DNA from: Gottfriedia acidiceleris
Lineage (GTDB): Bacteria; Bacillota; Bacilli; Bacillales; Bacillaceae_G
Assembly (NCBI RefSeq): GCF_023115465.1
Contig: NZ_CP096034.1
Span: 2,046,001-2,110,000 of the forward strand
Direction: 5' to 3'
Length of the DNA: 64,000 nucleotides
Below the pieces are notes generated by a model that saw nothing but the letters and a program-made list of their open reading frames with translations, was not told the origin of the DNA and made no database searches. The position numbers were made by a program, and so were the translations under genes. Positions 17,510 to 25,577 of this stretch are shown here, piece after piece. Each line of letters begins with the position of its first letter. Within the stretch, counting starts at the first letter, position 1.

Positions 17510-17905
17510 ATGATTGAAAATAAAGCATTATTAAAAATTCTAGGACCGTTGGAACTTGAAGTAATGAAAGTTATCTGGACTAGAAATGAAGTAACGGTTC
17601 AAAATGTGTTATCAGAATTAAATAAGCAAAATAGCTATGCTTATACAACTATTATGACAATAATGAATCGACTAGATAAAAAAGGAATTCTCACACGTAG
17701 TAAACTGGGAAAAGGATACGTATATAAACCATGTTACAGTGCAAATGAACTTATTCAACAAAATTCCTCTGAGCAAGTGGAACATCTCCTTCATCATTAT
17801 GGAGACATTGCTATTACACAGTTTGTAGATGCTGTTGGTCATAACCCTGATCAGCTTAATAAGCTGAAGGAACTAATCCAAAAGTTAGAGCAGGGTGAAA
17901 AATAA
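17510..17905 (+). CDS. BlaI/MecI/CopY-family repressor
   Basis: 131 residues. LGPLELEVMKVIW, TVQNVLSELNKQNSYAYTTIMTIMNRL and the wing KLGKGYVYKP are the Penicillinase_R winged-helix signature. The C-terminal dimer part lacks the CxC metal site of CopY. ATG 17510 lies 9 nt after AAGTAGG and is preferred to ATG 17501. The stop codon overlaps the next start in TAATG, so it is coupled to an M56 protease-type sensor. Together they form a BlaI/BlaR1-like switch. Matching TACTAC-N6-GTAGTA dyads lie downstream at 18756 and 18799. Confidence 0.9.
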   Translation: MIENKALLKILGPLELEVMKVIWTRNEVTVQNVLSELNKQNSYAYTTIMTIMNRLDKKGILTRSKLGKGYVYKPCYSANELIQQNSSEQVEHLLHHYGDIAITQFVDAVGHNPDQLNKLKELIQKLEQGEK

Positions 17906-18738
17906 TGTCACGATTATATCAAACTTCAAATATATACATTTGGTTAATAAGTGTAATTACTCTGTTTATCGGATTTTGCTCTGTTTCTCATTATCACATG
18001 ATGAAGAGTTGTATGTATCAGATATTGGAATGTTGTAACATTCAGCACTATCATTTACTTTTGTTTATCTTGATTACTTTAGGGATTCTTTTTGTATGTT
18101 CCGCTATGTACTTTTTATATCTATCAAAAAAAACGCAAAAATTTGTTTCTAAACTAAATTTATACAATACAGTCAGTTACGAATCAGACATAATCAAGGT
18201 CTTCCAACAAAAATATTCTATACAAGTTCAGGTTGTAGATTTTACGCAACCTTTAGCTTTCACGCACGGATTAATTCATCCTCAAATCCTAGTTAGTGCT
18301 AGCTTAATAGACTTATTACAACCACATGAATTAGAGGCTGTATTGGAACATGAATATTATCATTGCCTAAACAGAGATCCATTTAAATTATCAATATTGC
18401 TTAGCTTAGCACAAGTGTTTTCATTCTTACCAATCTCTCAGAAGTTGTATGAACGTTATATGATAGAAAAAGAAATAAAAGCAGATACTTTTGCGATTCA
18501 TAAAGTAGGAATTAAGGCTGTTGCATCAGCATTATACAAATTAATGACAAATGTACCTTCTTCTTCATTTGCAACGGTACACTTTCAGAACCATTCTATT
18601 CAAGATACGAATACAAGGATAGAGGTTCTTCTCACGGGAACATATAAACGTCCATCCATTTCTACGTTTGAGTGGATGAGAACCACCATTCATATTCTAA
18701 TTATTACTTTCATAATAGGATGTGTGTCAGTTTTGTGA
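17905..18738 (+). CDS. M56-family membrane metalloprotease (BlaR1-like sensor)
   Basis: 277 residues with two N-terminal helices, then a zinc-protease core with HEYYH (HExxH) and the second-ligand segment EIKADTFAI, then a last helix. It is the membrane protease part of BlaR1/MecR1, without the penicillin-binding sensor domain. The loop between the first two helices is rich in Cys, His and Met (HYHMMKSCMYQILECCNIQHYH), which could bind copper directly. It would cleave the BlaI-type repressor encoded just upstream. No beta-lactamase gene is nearby. Confidence 0.85.
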   Translation: MSRLYQTSNIYIWLISVITLFIGFCSVSHYHMMKSCMYQILECCNIQHYHLLLFILITLGILFVCSAMYFLYLSKKTQKFVSKLNLYNTVSYESDIIKVFQQKYSIQVQVVDFTQPLAFTHGLIHPQILVSASLIDLLQPHELEAVLEHEYYHCLNRDPFKLSILLSLAQVFSFLPISQKLYERYMIEKEIKADTFAIHKVGIKAVASALYKLMTNVPSSSFATVHFQNHSIQDTNTRIEVLLTGTYKRPSISTFEWMRTTIHILIITFIIGCVSVL

Positions 18739-18750
18739 ACTTATCTCCTT

Positions 18751-18778
18751 TCAAATACTACGGATATGTAGTATTTGA
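18751..18778. promoter_or_regulatory. Upstream BlaI-type operator dyad
   Basis: A perfect 11-bp inverted repeat containing TACTAC-N6-GTAGTA (18756 to 18773), immediately upstream of the -35 box at 18779. The shape is like BlaI/MecI operators. Confidence 0.6.
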
Positions 18779-18816
18779 TTGACTAAAAAGCAACCACCTA
18801 CTACAATGTTGTAGTA
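18779..18816 (+). promoter_or_regulatory. Promoter of the Met/Cys repeat gene with second operator over the -10
   Basis: TTGACT (18779 to 18784) and TACAAT (18802 to 18807) are 17 bp apart. The second TACTAC-N6-GTAGTA (18799 to 18816) covers the -10 box, with the same half-sites and spacing as the copy at 18756. Confidence 0.65.
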
Positions 18817-18830
18817 GGTGGTTGTTTTTT
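18791..18830 (+). terminator. Terminator of blaI-M56, overlapping the next promoter
   Basis: A perfect 15-bp stem (CAACCACCTACTACA with its complement), a 4-nt loop and six T. The same bases form the second operator. Confidence 0.8.
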
Positions 18831-18864
18831 CATCTATACATAAGACAATTGAGGAGAGAAAATA

Positions 18865-19380
18865 ATGAAAAAGATAATAGTAGGTTCAACACTTGTTGCA
18901 TTAATGGCTTTTGGGGGAAATGCTTTTGCAGCTAGTCCAACTGAAGTGAAATCTGTGAATACTGCAACTTCTGCGTCGAAAACAATGAGTATGGAAGATT
19001 GTATGGAAATGATGAAAGCTATGGGTATGAGTGAGAAAGATTGCATGAAAATGATGAAAGACTGCATGGCTATGGGTATCAGTGCGGAAGATTGCATGAA
19101 AATGATGAAAGATTGCATGGCTATGGGTATGAGTGCGAAGGATTGCATGAAAATGATGAAAGACTGTATGGCTATGGGTATGAGTGCGGACGATTGCGTG
19201 AAAATGATGAAAGACTGTATGGCTATGGGCATGAGTGAGAAAGATTGCATGAAAATGATGAAAGACTGCATGGCTATGGGTATGAGTGCGGAAGACTGCA
19301 TGAAAATGATGAAAGATTGCATGGATATGGGTATGAGTGCAAAAGATTGTATGAAAATGATGAAAAACATGCAAAAATAA
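18865..19380 (+). CDS. Secreted Met/Cys-rich repeat protein (putative Cu(I) binder)
   Basis: 171 residues. The first 22 are a classical signal peptide ending AFA. After a short linker, residues 41 to 171 consist of eight units, six of them full 17-mers, of the form MSxxDCMKMMKDCMAMG; there are 14 Cys and about five Met per unit. Such thioether and thiol spacing suits many Cu(I) ions in the cell wall space. I know no named family with this repeat. GAGGAG precedes the ATG. It sits behind a promoter with BlaI-type dyads, so the BlaI/M56 pair probably controls it. Confidence 0.75.
   Translation: MKKIIVGSTLVALMAFGGNAFAASPTEVKSVNTATSASKTMSMEDCMEMMKAMGMSEKDCMKMMKDCMAMGISAEDCMKMMKDCMAMGMSAKDCMKMMKDCMAMGMSADDCVKMMKDCMAMGMSEKDCMKMMKDCMAMGMSAEDCMKMMKDCMDMGMSAKDCMKMMKNMQK
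19021..19360 (+). repeat. Tandem 51-bp coding repeats
   Basis: DNA-level tandem repeats, about 6.7 units of 51 bp, coding for the 17-residue Met/Cys units. Copies differ mainly at the two residues before each DC pair, so unit number may vary between strains. Confidence 0.85.
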
Positions 19381-19413
19381 ATAAAAAAAGAACTGGTTAC
19401 TTTTATAATATGT

Positions 19414-19466
19414 CCCCTATATAGTAGACACTTATAAAAAAGTCTACATATAGGGTACTTTTTTTG
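19414..19466 (+). terminator. Terminator
   Basis: CCCTATATAGTAGAC pairs with GTCTACATATAGGG with one bulged A; a long T run follows. Confidence 0.8.
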
Positions 19467-19680
19467 TATAAATAATTCTTTCTATTAAATAAGCATAGAG
19501 AAATACGTATATCAAAGTAGCCGAAACTGTCCAAAATATCATAGCTTGTTCAACTACCCATATGTTAATTGAACAAGCAGTAGGAGCTTCACGGTGTTAT
19601 TATACCTTTATAGTAAACAGTAAAATGTCTTCGGTGCCAATCGAACAGCATACAATCATGAATATATGGCTGTGAAATTA
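19467..19680. other. Intergenic with one inverted repeat
   Basis: No gene recognised. GCTTGTTCAA (19544 to 19553) and TTGAACAAGC (19569 to 19578) form a perfect 10-bp inverted repeat of unknown meaning. Confidence 0.45.
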
Positions 19681-20025
19681 TCACGTGAGGATTTTAATAT
19701 CAACTATTGAGTCGAAAGAAAATAACTGCTTCTGATTATACTTATCCATGAACTGAAATGTATCCGTTAGGTGATCTACTTTGAGAATATGACCTACTTC
19801 TGTGTAAATATAGCCTTTATTCCAGTGTTTCAAGGCAATCTGATTATTTAATTCAAGAGCTTCTATTAAAATAAAATTAATTCGTTCCTTCTCATCATCT
19901 TCTAAAATAGGTTTAGGCATTTTTCGTTGATCTTCAATAATATTAGCGAGTCCCTTGAATTGTTGCGGTATTGAAGCGAATGGCTGCCACTTTTTAATCG
20001 TTCTTCCCAACTGATTGTGTTTCAT
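19681..20025 (-). CDS. YolD-like protein
   Basis: 114 residues. RTIKKWQPFASIPQQFKGL at the N-terminus and the closing KQLFSFDSIVDI are the YolD-like family pattern. YolD proteins are encoded with UvrX/YqjW Y-family polymerases and are thought to act with them like UmuD partners. The ATG overlaps the uvrX stop in TAATG, so it is the second gene of an SOS operon. Confidence 0.9.
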   Translation of the reverse strand: MKHNQLGRTIKKWQPFASIPQQFKGLANIIEDQRKMPKPILEDDEKERINFILIEALELNNQIALKHWNKGYIYTEVGHILKVDHLTDTFQFMDKYNQKQLFSFDSIVDIKILT

Positions 20026-21296
20026 TATGCAAGATGACCTCCAATCTTTTTATTATTATGTCGAATCGTACTATAATCCAAGTAGCTTACAGCTCTTAGA
20101 ATACTGTTTTTACCGTACTTTCTACGGATTCCATCCATTGCAGCAGTAAGTTTTTTATCTTTTAATCGATTGTTTTCATTTGTAAATAATGATAATTGTT
20201 CGTATTCCGTAGAAACGAAATTTTTAAGAGATATTGATATTGTTCTTACGGCTTCATTAGTATAATTTTGATTCAGAATTTTTAAGCAAACTTGGTACCA
20301 TTCTTTCGTTAAATCGGTAGGGCGATCAATCGTCATGCTTTGACTAAATCCACCGCCTTGACTGTACCCAATTCCAAAATGAATCGTTCTGCATAAGTTT
20401 TTTAGACTCCTTAATCGGTAACAAACTTCTTCAAGTTGCTCTAATATGAGTACAGGAATTTCATGCGATTTATAATCTCTTAAAAGTACTTGGCTCTTTC
20501 CAATCGATTTATCCGCAGGTTTAAAGTTCTTCATTTCAGCTATACGTGAATAGTCAATACCATTTGCATGTAGATGTAATTCAGTTCCCATTACATTACC
20601 AAATCTTTGAATTAATATTTTTTTCGGAAATCTTGCTAATTCACCAATTGTTGTAATCCCTAATCTGTTAAGCTTTTCTTCCGTCTTTTTTGCGATTCCC
20701 CAAAACTTACTGAGAGGTTCTATTTTCCACATTTTCGTCTGCACGTCATCATATGTCCACTGCGCAATACCGCTAGGAACTTTCTTACTTTCGATATCCA
20801 TACATATTTTTGCTAGTAAAAGGTTACACGAAATTCCAATTGAACTAAAAATACCAAAAGTATTTAAAATATCCTGTTGAATTGTATAAGCCAATTCGAG
20901 CGGAGGCATTTTATGAATACGATCATAGCCATTTAATTGAAGAGCCATTTCATCAATCGAATATTGCATGTAATCGATAGGAGCAACATATTTTGTGAGA
21001 AGTAATTCAGCAATTTGATTTGAAATTTTTACATACGTAGCCATAGAAGGGTTAACAATATGGATATCTTTTTGTCTAGGTATTTCATACAAACGATTGC
21101 CAGTTGCTATACCCAATTTTTTCATTTCAGGAGTAGCTGCCAATACCACAGAACCTTCTCTAGATGTATCTCCAACTACTGCAAGTTTCACTTTTAATGG
21201 ATCTAAGCCTAATAAACGACAACTAACAGAAGCAAAAAAGGACTTCATATCAATAAAAAATATTATGTCATTCGGAAACATTGAATAATCGTACAT
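20025..21296 (-). CDS. uvrX: Y-family DNA polymerase, UvrX/YqjW type
   Basis: 423 residues. FFIDMKSFFASV carries the first catalytic Asp, and YSIDE the second acidic pair; the finger, thumb and little-finger domains follow at the usual length for UvrX/YqjW. It is an error-prone translesion polymerase. ATG 21296 has GAGGTGA 5 nt upstream; a longer frame to 21341 has no ribosome site. A LexA box lies 20 to 32 nt upstream. UvrX-YolD pairs are common on plasmids, prophages and islands. Confidence 0.9.
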   Translation of the reverse strand: MYDYSMFPNDIIFFIDMKSFFASVSCRLLGLDPLKVKLAVVGDTSREGSVVLAATPEMKKLGIATGNRLYEIPRQKDIHIVNPSMATYVKISNQIAELLLTKYVAPIDYMQYSIDEMALQLNGYDRIHKMPPLELAYTIQQDILNTFGIFSSIGISCNLLLAKICMDIESKKVPSGIAQWTYDDVQTKMWKIEPLSKFWGIAKKTEEKLNRLGITTIGELARFPKKILIQRFGNVMGTELHLHANGIDYSRIAEMKNFKPADKSIGKSQVLLRDYKSHEIPVLILEQLEEVCYRLRSLKNLCRTIHFGIGYSQGGGFSQSMTIDRPTDLTKEWYQVCLKILNQNYTNEAVRTISISLKNFVSTEYEQLSLFTNENNRLKDKKLTAAMDGIRRKYGKNSILRAVSYLDYSTIRHNNKKIGGHLA

Positions 21297-21316
21297 GGTT
21301 TTCACCTCATATTTAA

Positions 21317-21349
21317 GAACTAATGTTCTTATTATATACAAACAAACGT
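21317..21349 (-). promoter_or_regulatory. LexA (SOS) box and -10 of uvrX-yolD
   Basis: GAACTAATGTTC (21317 to 21328) is a perfect Gram-positive LexA core, GAAC-N4-GTTC. TATAAT is just upstream on the minus strand. A second site, AAAC-N4-GTTC, with one mismatch, lies at about 21338 to 21349. Confidence 0.8.
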
Positions 21350-21514
21350 TCTTTTAGTAGTAATATTTTATGGGGTTTTTTAGAAAAAGTGATAAAAACA
21401 GAATACTTGTTCTAGTTTACTGAGAGGTGTAAGGAATAACAAATGGGAATTAAACATGTAAAGTTAATGTAAATTCACCTCAAATATGTTGATATATTAA
21501 TTTTTTGTTGTTAA

Positions 21515-21546
21515 TATAAGCACATAGTTATATAAGCGAATGGTTA
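21515..21546 (+). promoter_or_regulatory. ars operon operator, tandem 16-bp repeats
   Basis: TATAAGCACATAGTTA (21515 to 21530) is followed at once by TATAAGCGAATGGTTA (21531 to 21546): two direct copies with three differences, 25 bp before arsR. They most likely bind ArsR and overlap the promoter (TATATAAG at about 21529). Confidence 0.6.
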
Positions 21547-21570
21547 TATTGGAGGAGAGGAGGATAAAAT

Positions 21571-21921
21571 ATGGTGACTTCAACAATATCGATTGGAGAT
21601 GTATCTGACATATTTAAATTACTAAGTGATAAAACTCGATTATCAATTGTTGCCATTTTAGATCAACAGGAATGTTGTGTGTGTGAATTTGTAGAGGCTT
21701 TTGATATGAGTCAACCAGCTATTAGTCAACATTTACGCAAATTAAAAGTTGGTGGAATTCTAAATGAAACAAAAAAAGGTCAATGGGTTTACTATTCTTT
21801 AAATAAAGAATCAGTGTTCTATTCAATGATTCACAATATTCTAGAACACACACCAGCACAAACAGAACTAATCGAAAAATTAATCAAAAACAGTCCTGTT
21901 AGACAAAAATGTTGTGAGTAA
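21571..21921 (+). CDS. arsR: ArsR/SmtB arsenite-responsive repressor
   Basis: 116 residues. The winged helix has SDKTRLSIVAIL and MSQPAISQHLRKLKVGGI. The As(III) site ECCVCEF (C35, C36, C38) corresponds to ELCVCDL of the E. coli protein, and there is an additional CC pair at the C-terminus. First gene of the ars operon, with AGGAGGATAAAAT before the ATG. It should leave the tandem operator when As(III) or Sb(III) binds. Confidence 0.95.
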   Translation: MVTSTISIGDVSDIFKLLSDKTRLSIVAILDQQECCVCEFVEAFDMSQPAISQHLRKLKVGGILNETKKGQWVYYSLNKESVFYSMIHNILEHTPAQTELIEKLIKNSPVRQKCCE

Positions 21922-21973
21922 TTTTATTGTTAATTTTTATTTTTAGGTTTTGGGGAGAGGGAGAAAAATATTT

Positions 21974-22612
21974 ATGAAAAAACAGCTTACTGCTGAGTTT
22001 CTAGGTACGTACTTTTTAGTATTAGCTGGAACAGGAGCAATAGTCATAAATAAGCTGACTGGGGACCTTACACATGTAGGAGTAGCATTAACATTTGGCT
22101 TAGTAGTATCAGCATTGATTTTCGCATTTGGACATATATCAGGTGCACATTTTAATCCAGCAGTTACTATTGGTTTTTTACTATTAAAGAAAATAGATAA
22201 CAAAACTGCTCTAAAATATATCCTCGTTCAATGTATCGGTGCTGTTTTAGCAAGTTTTACGATCTGTTATCTGTTTGGAAATGTAGCATATTTAGGTGCT
22301 ACGTTACCGCGTGGTAGCTCACAACAAGCATTTATTTTAGAATTTTTATTAACATTTTTGTTAGTATTGGTAATCTTTTCATCTGCACTTCATAAAAAAG
22401 CTAATACATCATTCGCTGCCATAGCAATTGGTGCAACAGTAGGATTAGAAGCAATGTTTGGAGGACCAATTACTGGTGCTTCGATGAACCCAGCACGATC
22501 ATTAGCACCTGCAATTGTGTCTGGAAATGTTTCGACTTTATGGATTTACTTAATTGCAACAACATTGGGTGCAATTGCTGCTACTTATATTTATAAAATA
22601 ATACAAGAATAG
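21974..22612 (+). CDS. Aquaporin/aquaglyceroporin of the ars operon (AqpS-like)
   Basis: 213 residues, six helices, with the two half-helix motifs FNPAV and MNPARS. In ars operons such channels (AqpS of Sinorhizobium) let arsenite leave the cell down its gradient after ArsC reduction. Start is ATG 21974, since GGGAG lies 12 nt upstream; an upstream TTG in frame covers the ribosome site. It takes the place where ArsB or Acr3 would normally be encoded. Confidence 0.85.
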   Translation: MKKQLTAEFLGTYFLVLAGTGAIVINKLTGDLTHVGVALTFGLVVSALIFAFGHISGAHFNPAVTIGFLLLKKIDNKTALKYILVQCIGAVLASFTICYLFGNVAYLGATLPRGSSQQAFILEFLLTFLLVLVIFSSALHKKANTSFAAIAIGATVGLEAMFGGPITGASMNPARSLAPAIVSGNVSTLWIYLIATTLGAIAATYIYKIIQE

Positions 22613-22624
22613 AGGGAACTTATT

Positions 22625-23026
22625 ATGGAAAAGAAAACAATCTACTTTTTATGCACAGGTAACTCTTGCCGTAGCCAAATGGCAGAAGCGTGGGGTAAAA
22701 AATATTTAGGAAACGAATGGAATGTTTTATCTGCGGGGATTGAGGCGCATGGTGTAAATCCGAATGCTATTAAAGCTATGGACGAAGTAGGAATTGATAT
22801 TCGCAACCAAACTTCTGACATAATCGATAATGAAATCTTAAATAATGCAGATTTAGTTGTTACACTTTGCGGTCATGCGAACGATGTATGTCCAGTAACA
22901 CCACCACATGTAAAACGCGAGCACTGGGGATTCGATGATCCAGCTGGTCAAGAATGGACAGTATTCCAAAACGTACGTGACCAAATTGGTGATCGTATTA
23001 AAAAGTTCGCTGAAACTGGTGAGTAA
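22625..23026 (+). CDS. arsC: Arsenate reductase, thioredoxin-coupled
   Basis: 133 residues with the low-molecular-weight phosphatase fold. The catalytic triad of cysteines is complete: C10 in CTGNSCRS (P-loop), C82 and C89 in [10 protein letters not shown]. It reduces arsenate to arsenite with electrons from thioredoxin. It follows the aquaporin by 12 nt. A hairpin after it partly separates it from arsD. Confidence 0.97.
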   Translation: MEKKTIYFLCTGNSCRSQMAEAWGKKYLGNEWNVLSAGIEAHGVNPNAIKAMDEVGIDIRNQTSDIIDNEILNNADLVVTLCGHANDVCPVTPPHVKREHWGFDDPAGQEWTVFQNVRDQIGDRIKKFAETGE

Positions 23027-23041
23027 TTAATTATTGAACTA

Positions 23042-23072
23042 AATAGCCGAGGAATATTCTCGGCTATTTTTT
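23042..23072 (+). terminator. Internal (partial) terminator between arsC and arsD
   Basis: AATAGCCGAG, 7-nt loop, CTCGGCTATT and TTTT. It lies inside the apparent operon, so it probably lowers expression of the distal genes. Confidence 0.7.
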
Positions 23073-23089
23073 ATAGGAGGATTTCATAA

Positions 23090-23446
23090 ATGAAAAAAAT
23101 AGAAATATTTGACCCAGCAATGTGTTGTTCAACTGGTGTTTGCGGTCCAAGTGTCGATCCAGATTTAATTAGAATGAGTTTGGCAGTTCATAACCTTCAA
23201 CAAAATGGAGTGGACATCAAACGCTATAACCTAGCTTCAGAGCCTGGGATGTTTACAGAAAATAAACTGGTAAACGATTTACTTCAATCAAAAGGTGCAG
23301 ATGTATTACCACTGGTACTTGTTGATGGTAAAGTTTTTAAAGAAAGTGTTTATCCAAGTAACGAAGAATTTGCTGAACTAACTGGCATTTCATTAGAAGA
23401 TTTAGGAAAGAAAAAAGTTGTACGCTTAAATTTAAATGTAAAGTAA
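23090..23446 (+). CDS. arsD: ArsD arsenic metallochaperone
   Basis: 118 residues. MCCSTGVCG carries the three ligands C12, C13 and C18 that bind As(III) and hand it to ArsA. The thioredoxin-like fold ends LPLVLVDGKVFKESVYPS, also typical. It is followed 19 nt later by arsA. Confidence 0.95.
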   Translation: MKKIEIFDPAMCCSTGVCGPSVDPDLIRMSLAVHNLQQNGVDIKRYNLASEPGMFTENKLVNDLLQSKGADVLPLVLVDGKVFKESVYPSNEEFAELTGISLEDLGKKKVVRLNLNVK

Positions 23447-23465
23447 TTAGGAAGAAGTGACAGAA

Positions 23466-25232
23466 ATGAAACAGTTTAATTTAGCTGAACTAAACTTAAC
23501 ACCATTTTTATTCTTTACTGGAAAAGGCGGAGTAGGAAAAACATCAACTGCTTGTGCAACTGCTATTGCTTTAGCTGACCAAGGGAAAAAAATATTACTT
23601 GTTAGTACAGATCCTGCATCTAATTTACAAGATGTTTTTGGGATAACATTAACTAATAAACCAAAACAAGTACCTTCGGTAAGTAATCTTTTTGTAGCAA
23701 ATTTAGACCCCGAAACGGCAGCTCTTGAATACAAAGAGAAAATCATTGGACCGTATCGTGATAAACTACCTGAAGCTTTAGTAAATCAAATGGAAGAGCA
23801 ACTTTCAGGAGCTTGTACAGTTGAAATAGCTGCATTTGATGAATTCACTTCGCTTCTAACAAATAAAAATTTAATCGATCAATATGATCATATTATCTTT
23901 GATACAGCACCAACAGGACATACACTTCGTTTACTTCAATTGCCAACTGCTTGGAATGGATTTTTAGAAGAAAGTACTCATGGAGCGTCGTGTTTAGGAC
24001 CATTAGCTGGACTTGCAGATAAGAAAAAATCTTATGAAGCAACAGTTCAAGCTTTATCTGATATAAAACAAACAATACTAATTCTTGTAACAAGACCAGA
24101 TGAATCACCTCTTAATGAGGCAGCTAGAGCTTCTTTAGAATTAAAAGAATTGGGTATTTCTAATCAATTGCTAGTGATAAATGGTTTACTAAGTGACAAA
24201 ATTATAGACGACGAAATTTCAATCGCTTTTTATGAACGACAACAATCAGCATTAGAAAAAATACCGAATGATTTAAAAGAATTACCTCAATATATAATTC
24301 CATTAATGCCATTTAATGTTACGGGAATAGAGAATCTGCGTAAAATGTTCCATTATAATCAATTCACTTTAGTGAAACCAGTGGATGATATGGACATTTC
24401 TTATGAAGTGTTTAATACATTAATTGATGATTTAATTCAACAAGATCAACGTGTTGTGTTTACTATGGGTAAAGGTGGCGTTGGAAAAACTACGATCGCA
24501 GCTGCCATTGCAGTGGCTTTAGCAGAACGTGGAAAAAAAGTCCATTTAACAACAACAGATCCAGCAGCCCATTTAGAATATGTCATGAAAGAAAATGAAC
24601 AACATTCGAATCTTTCTGTCAGTAAAATTGATCCAAAACTTGAAATTCAGAATTATAAACAAGAAGTTTTGTCTTCCTCTATGGAGATGTTAGACGAAGA
24701 AGGATTAGCTTATTTAGAAGAAGATTTACGTTCTCCGTGTACTGAGGAAATCGCTGTCTTCCGAAAATTTGCAGAGATTGTTGAAAAGGCTAATGATGAA
24801 ATAATAGTGATTGATACAGCTCCTACTGGACATACACTTTTATTATTAGATGCTACTCAAACTTATCATCAAGAAATCCAAAGGTCTCAAGGAGACGTAC
24901 CTGAATCTGTAAAAAATTTATTACCTAGATTGAGGAATCCAAAAGAAACAACGGTAGTTATTGTGACATTAGCAGAAGCAACCCCTGTTTTTGAAGCGAA
25001 CCGATTAAAACAAGATTTATTACGTGCTAGTATTCAACCAAAATGGTGGGTAATCAATCAGAGTCTATATGCGACTAAAACAATTGATCCAATCTTAAGT
25101 GGTAGAGCATCTTCAGAAGCACAATGGATCAAAGAAGTCCAAAAATATTCTTCTAATAATTGTGTGATTGTCCCATGGCAAAAACATGAAATCAAAGGGT
25201 ATGAAGAGCTACAAAAATTAACAATAAAATAA
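23466..25232 (+). CDS. arsA: Arsenite-stimulated ATPase ArsA (two-domain)
   Basis: 588 residues, like the R773 ArsA (583). Two GKGGVGKT P-loops lie at residues 19 to 26 and 335 to 342. The metalloid cysteines are recognisable in GACTVEIAAF, ASCLGPLAG and SPCTEEIAVF. It normally powers ArsB or Acr3 in the membrane, but neither gene is present in this window. ATG 23466 is preferred to GTG 23457, which touches the GGAAG ribosome site. Confidence 0.95.
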   Translation: MKQFNLAELNLTPFLFFTGKGGVGKTSTACATAIALADQGKKILLVSTDPASNLQDVFGITLTNKPKQVPSVSNLFVANLDPETAALEYKEKIIGPYRDKLPEALVNQMEEQLSGACTVEIAAFDEFTSLLTNKNLIDQYDHIIFDTAPTGHTLRLLQLPTAWNGFLEESTHGASCLGPLAGLADKKKSYEATVQALSDIKQTILILVTRPDESPLNEAARASLELKELGISNQLLVINGLLSDKIIDDEISIAFYERQQSALEKIPNDLKELPQYIIPLMPFNVTGIENLRKMFHYNQFTLVKPVDDMDISYEVFNTLIDDLIQQDQRVVFTMGKGGVGKTTIAAAIAVALAERGKKVHLTTTDPAAHLEYVMKENEQHSNLSVSKIDPKLEIQNYKQEVLSSSMEMLDEEGLAYLEEDLRSPCTEEIAVFRKFAEIVEKANDEIIVIDTAPTGHTLLLLDATQTYHQEIQRSQGDVPESVKNLLPRLRNPKETTVVIVTLAEATPVFEANRLKQDLLRASIQPKWWVINQSLYATKTIDPILSGRASSEAQWIKEVQKYSSNNCVIVPWQKHEIKGYEELQKLTIK

Positions 25233-25253
25233 GTGAAAACGAGGGAGAAAATA

Positions 25254-25535
25254 ATGATTATTACAGATAAAGCAAAAATGTTTATTGAAAATGTTATGAA
25301 ACAAAATAATGTAGATACTTTACGTTTTGCATCTAATGGAGAAGGTTGCTGCGGACCAAGTTGGGGTGTAGAACTTGCGCCTGCTGAATCAGCTGATGTA
25401 GTACAAACAATTAATGGTTTAAATGTTGCAATTGCACCTTCTATTATTGAAATAGTAAGTGATGTAACTCTTGATTTACAAGGTGAAGGTGAAGATGCAG
25501 GATTAGTGATTCAAGGTGGAAGTAGTTGTTGCTAA
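25254..25535 (+). CDS. CC/Se-motif IscA/HesB-like small protein
   Basis: 93 residues. NGEGCCGPSWGVEL and the C-terminal GGSSCC resemble the HesB/IscA-like 'CC/Se motif' family, in which one cysteine of the first pair can be selenocysteine. Start is ATG 25254, with GGGAG upstream; the in-frame GTG 25233 overlaps the arsA stop. Inside the ars operon it could bind As(III) or deliver Fe-S; neither is shown. Confidence 0.7.
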   Translation: MIITDKAKMFIENVMKQNNVDTLRFASNGEGCCGPSWGVELAPAESADVVQTINGLNVAIAPSIIEIVSDVTLDLQGEGEDAGLVIQGGSSCC

Positions 25536-25577
25536 GAAAGCAATATTTAGAGTTAGATATTATTTGGAGGATTAATT

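Noticed and set aside
17510-18738. Beta-lactam resistance regulator pair
   Set aside because: The M56 protein has no penicillin-binding domain and no beta-lactamase or mecA gene is near; the target is a metal-type protein.
18834-19374. Long minus-strand frames over the Met/Cys repeat gene
   Set aside because: Products of the 51-bp tandem repeat read backwards; no signal or ribosome site, and the plus frame has a clear signal peptide.
18865-19380. CRISPR-like regular repeats
   Set aside because: Units abut without unique spacers and are in frame within one protein.
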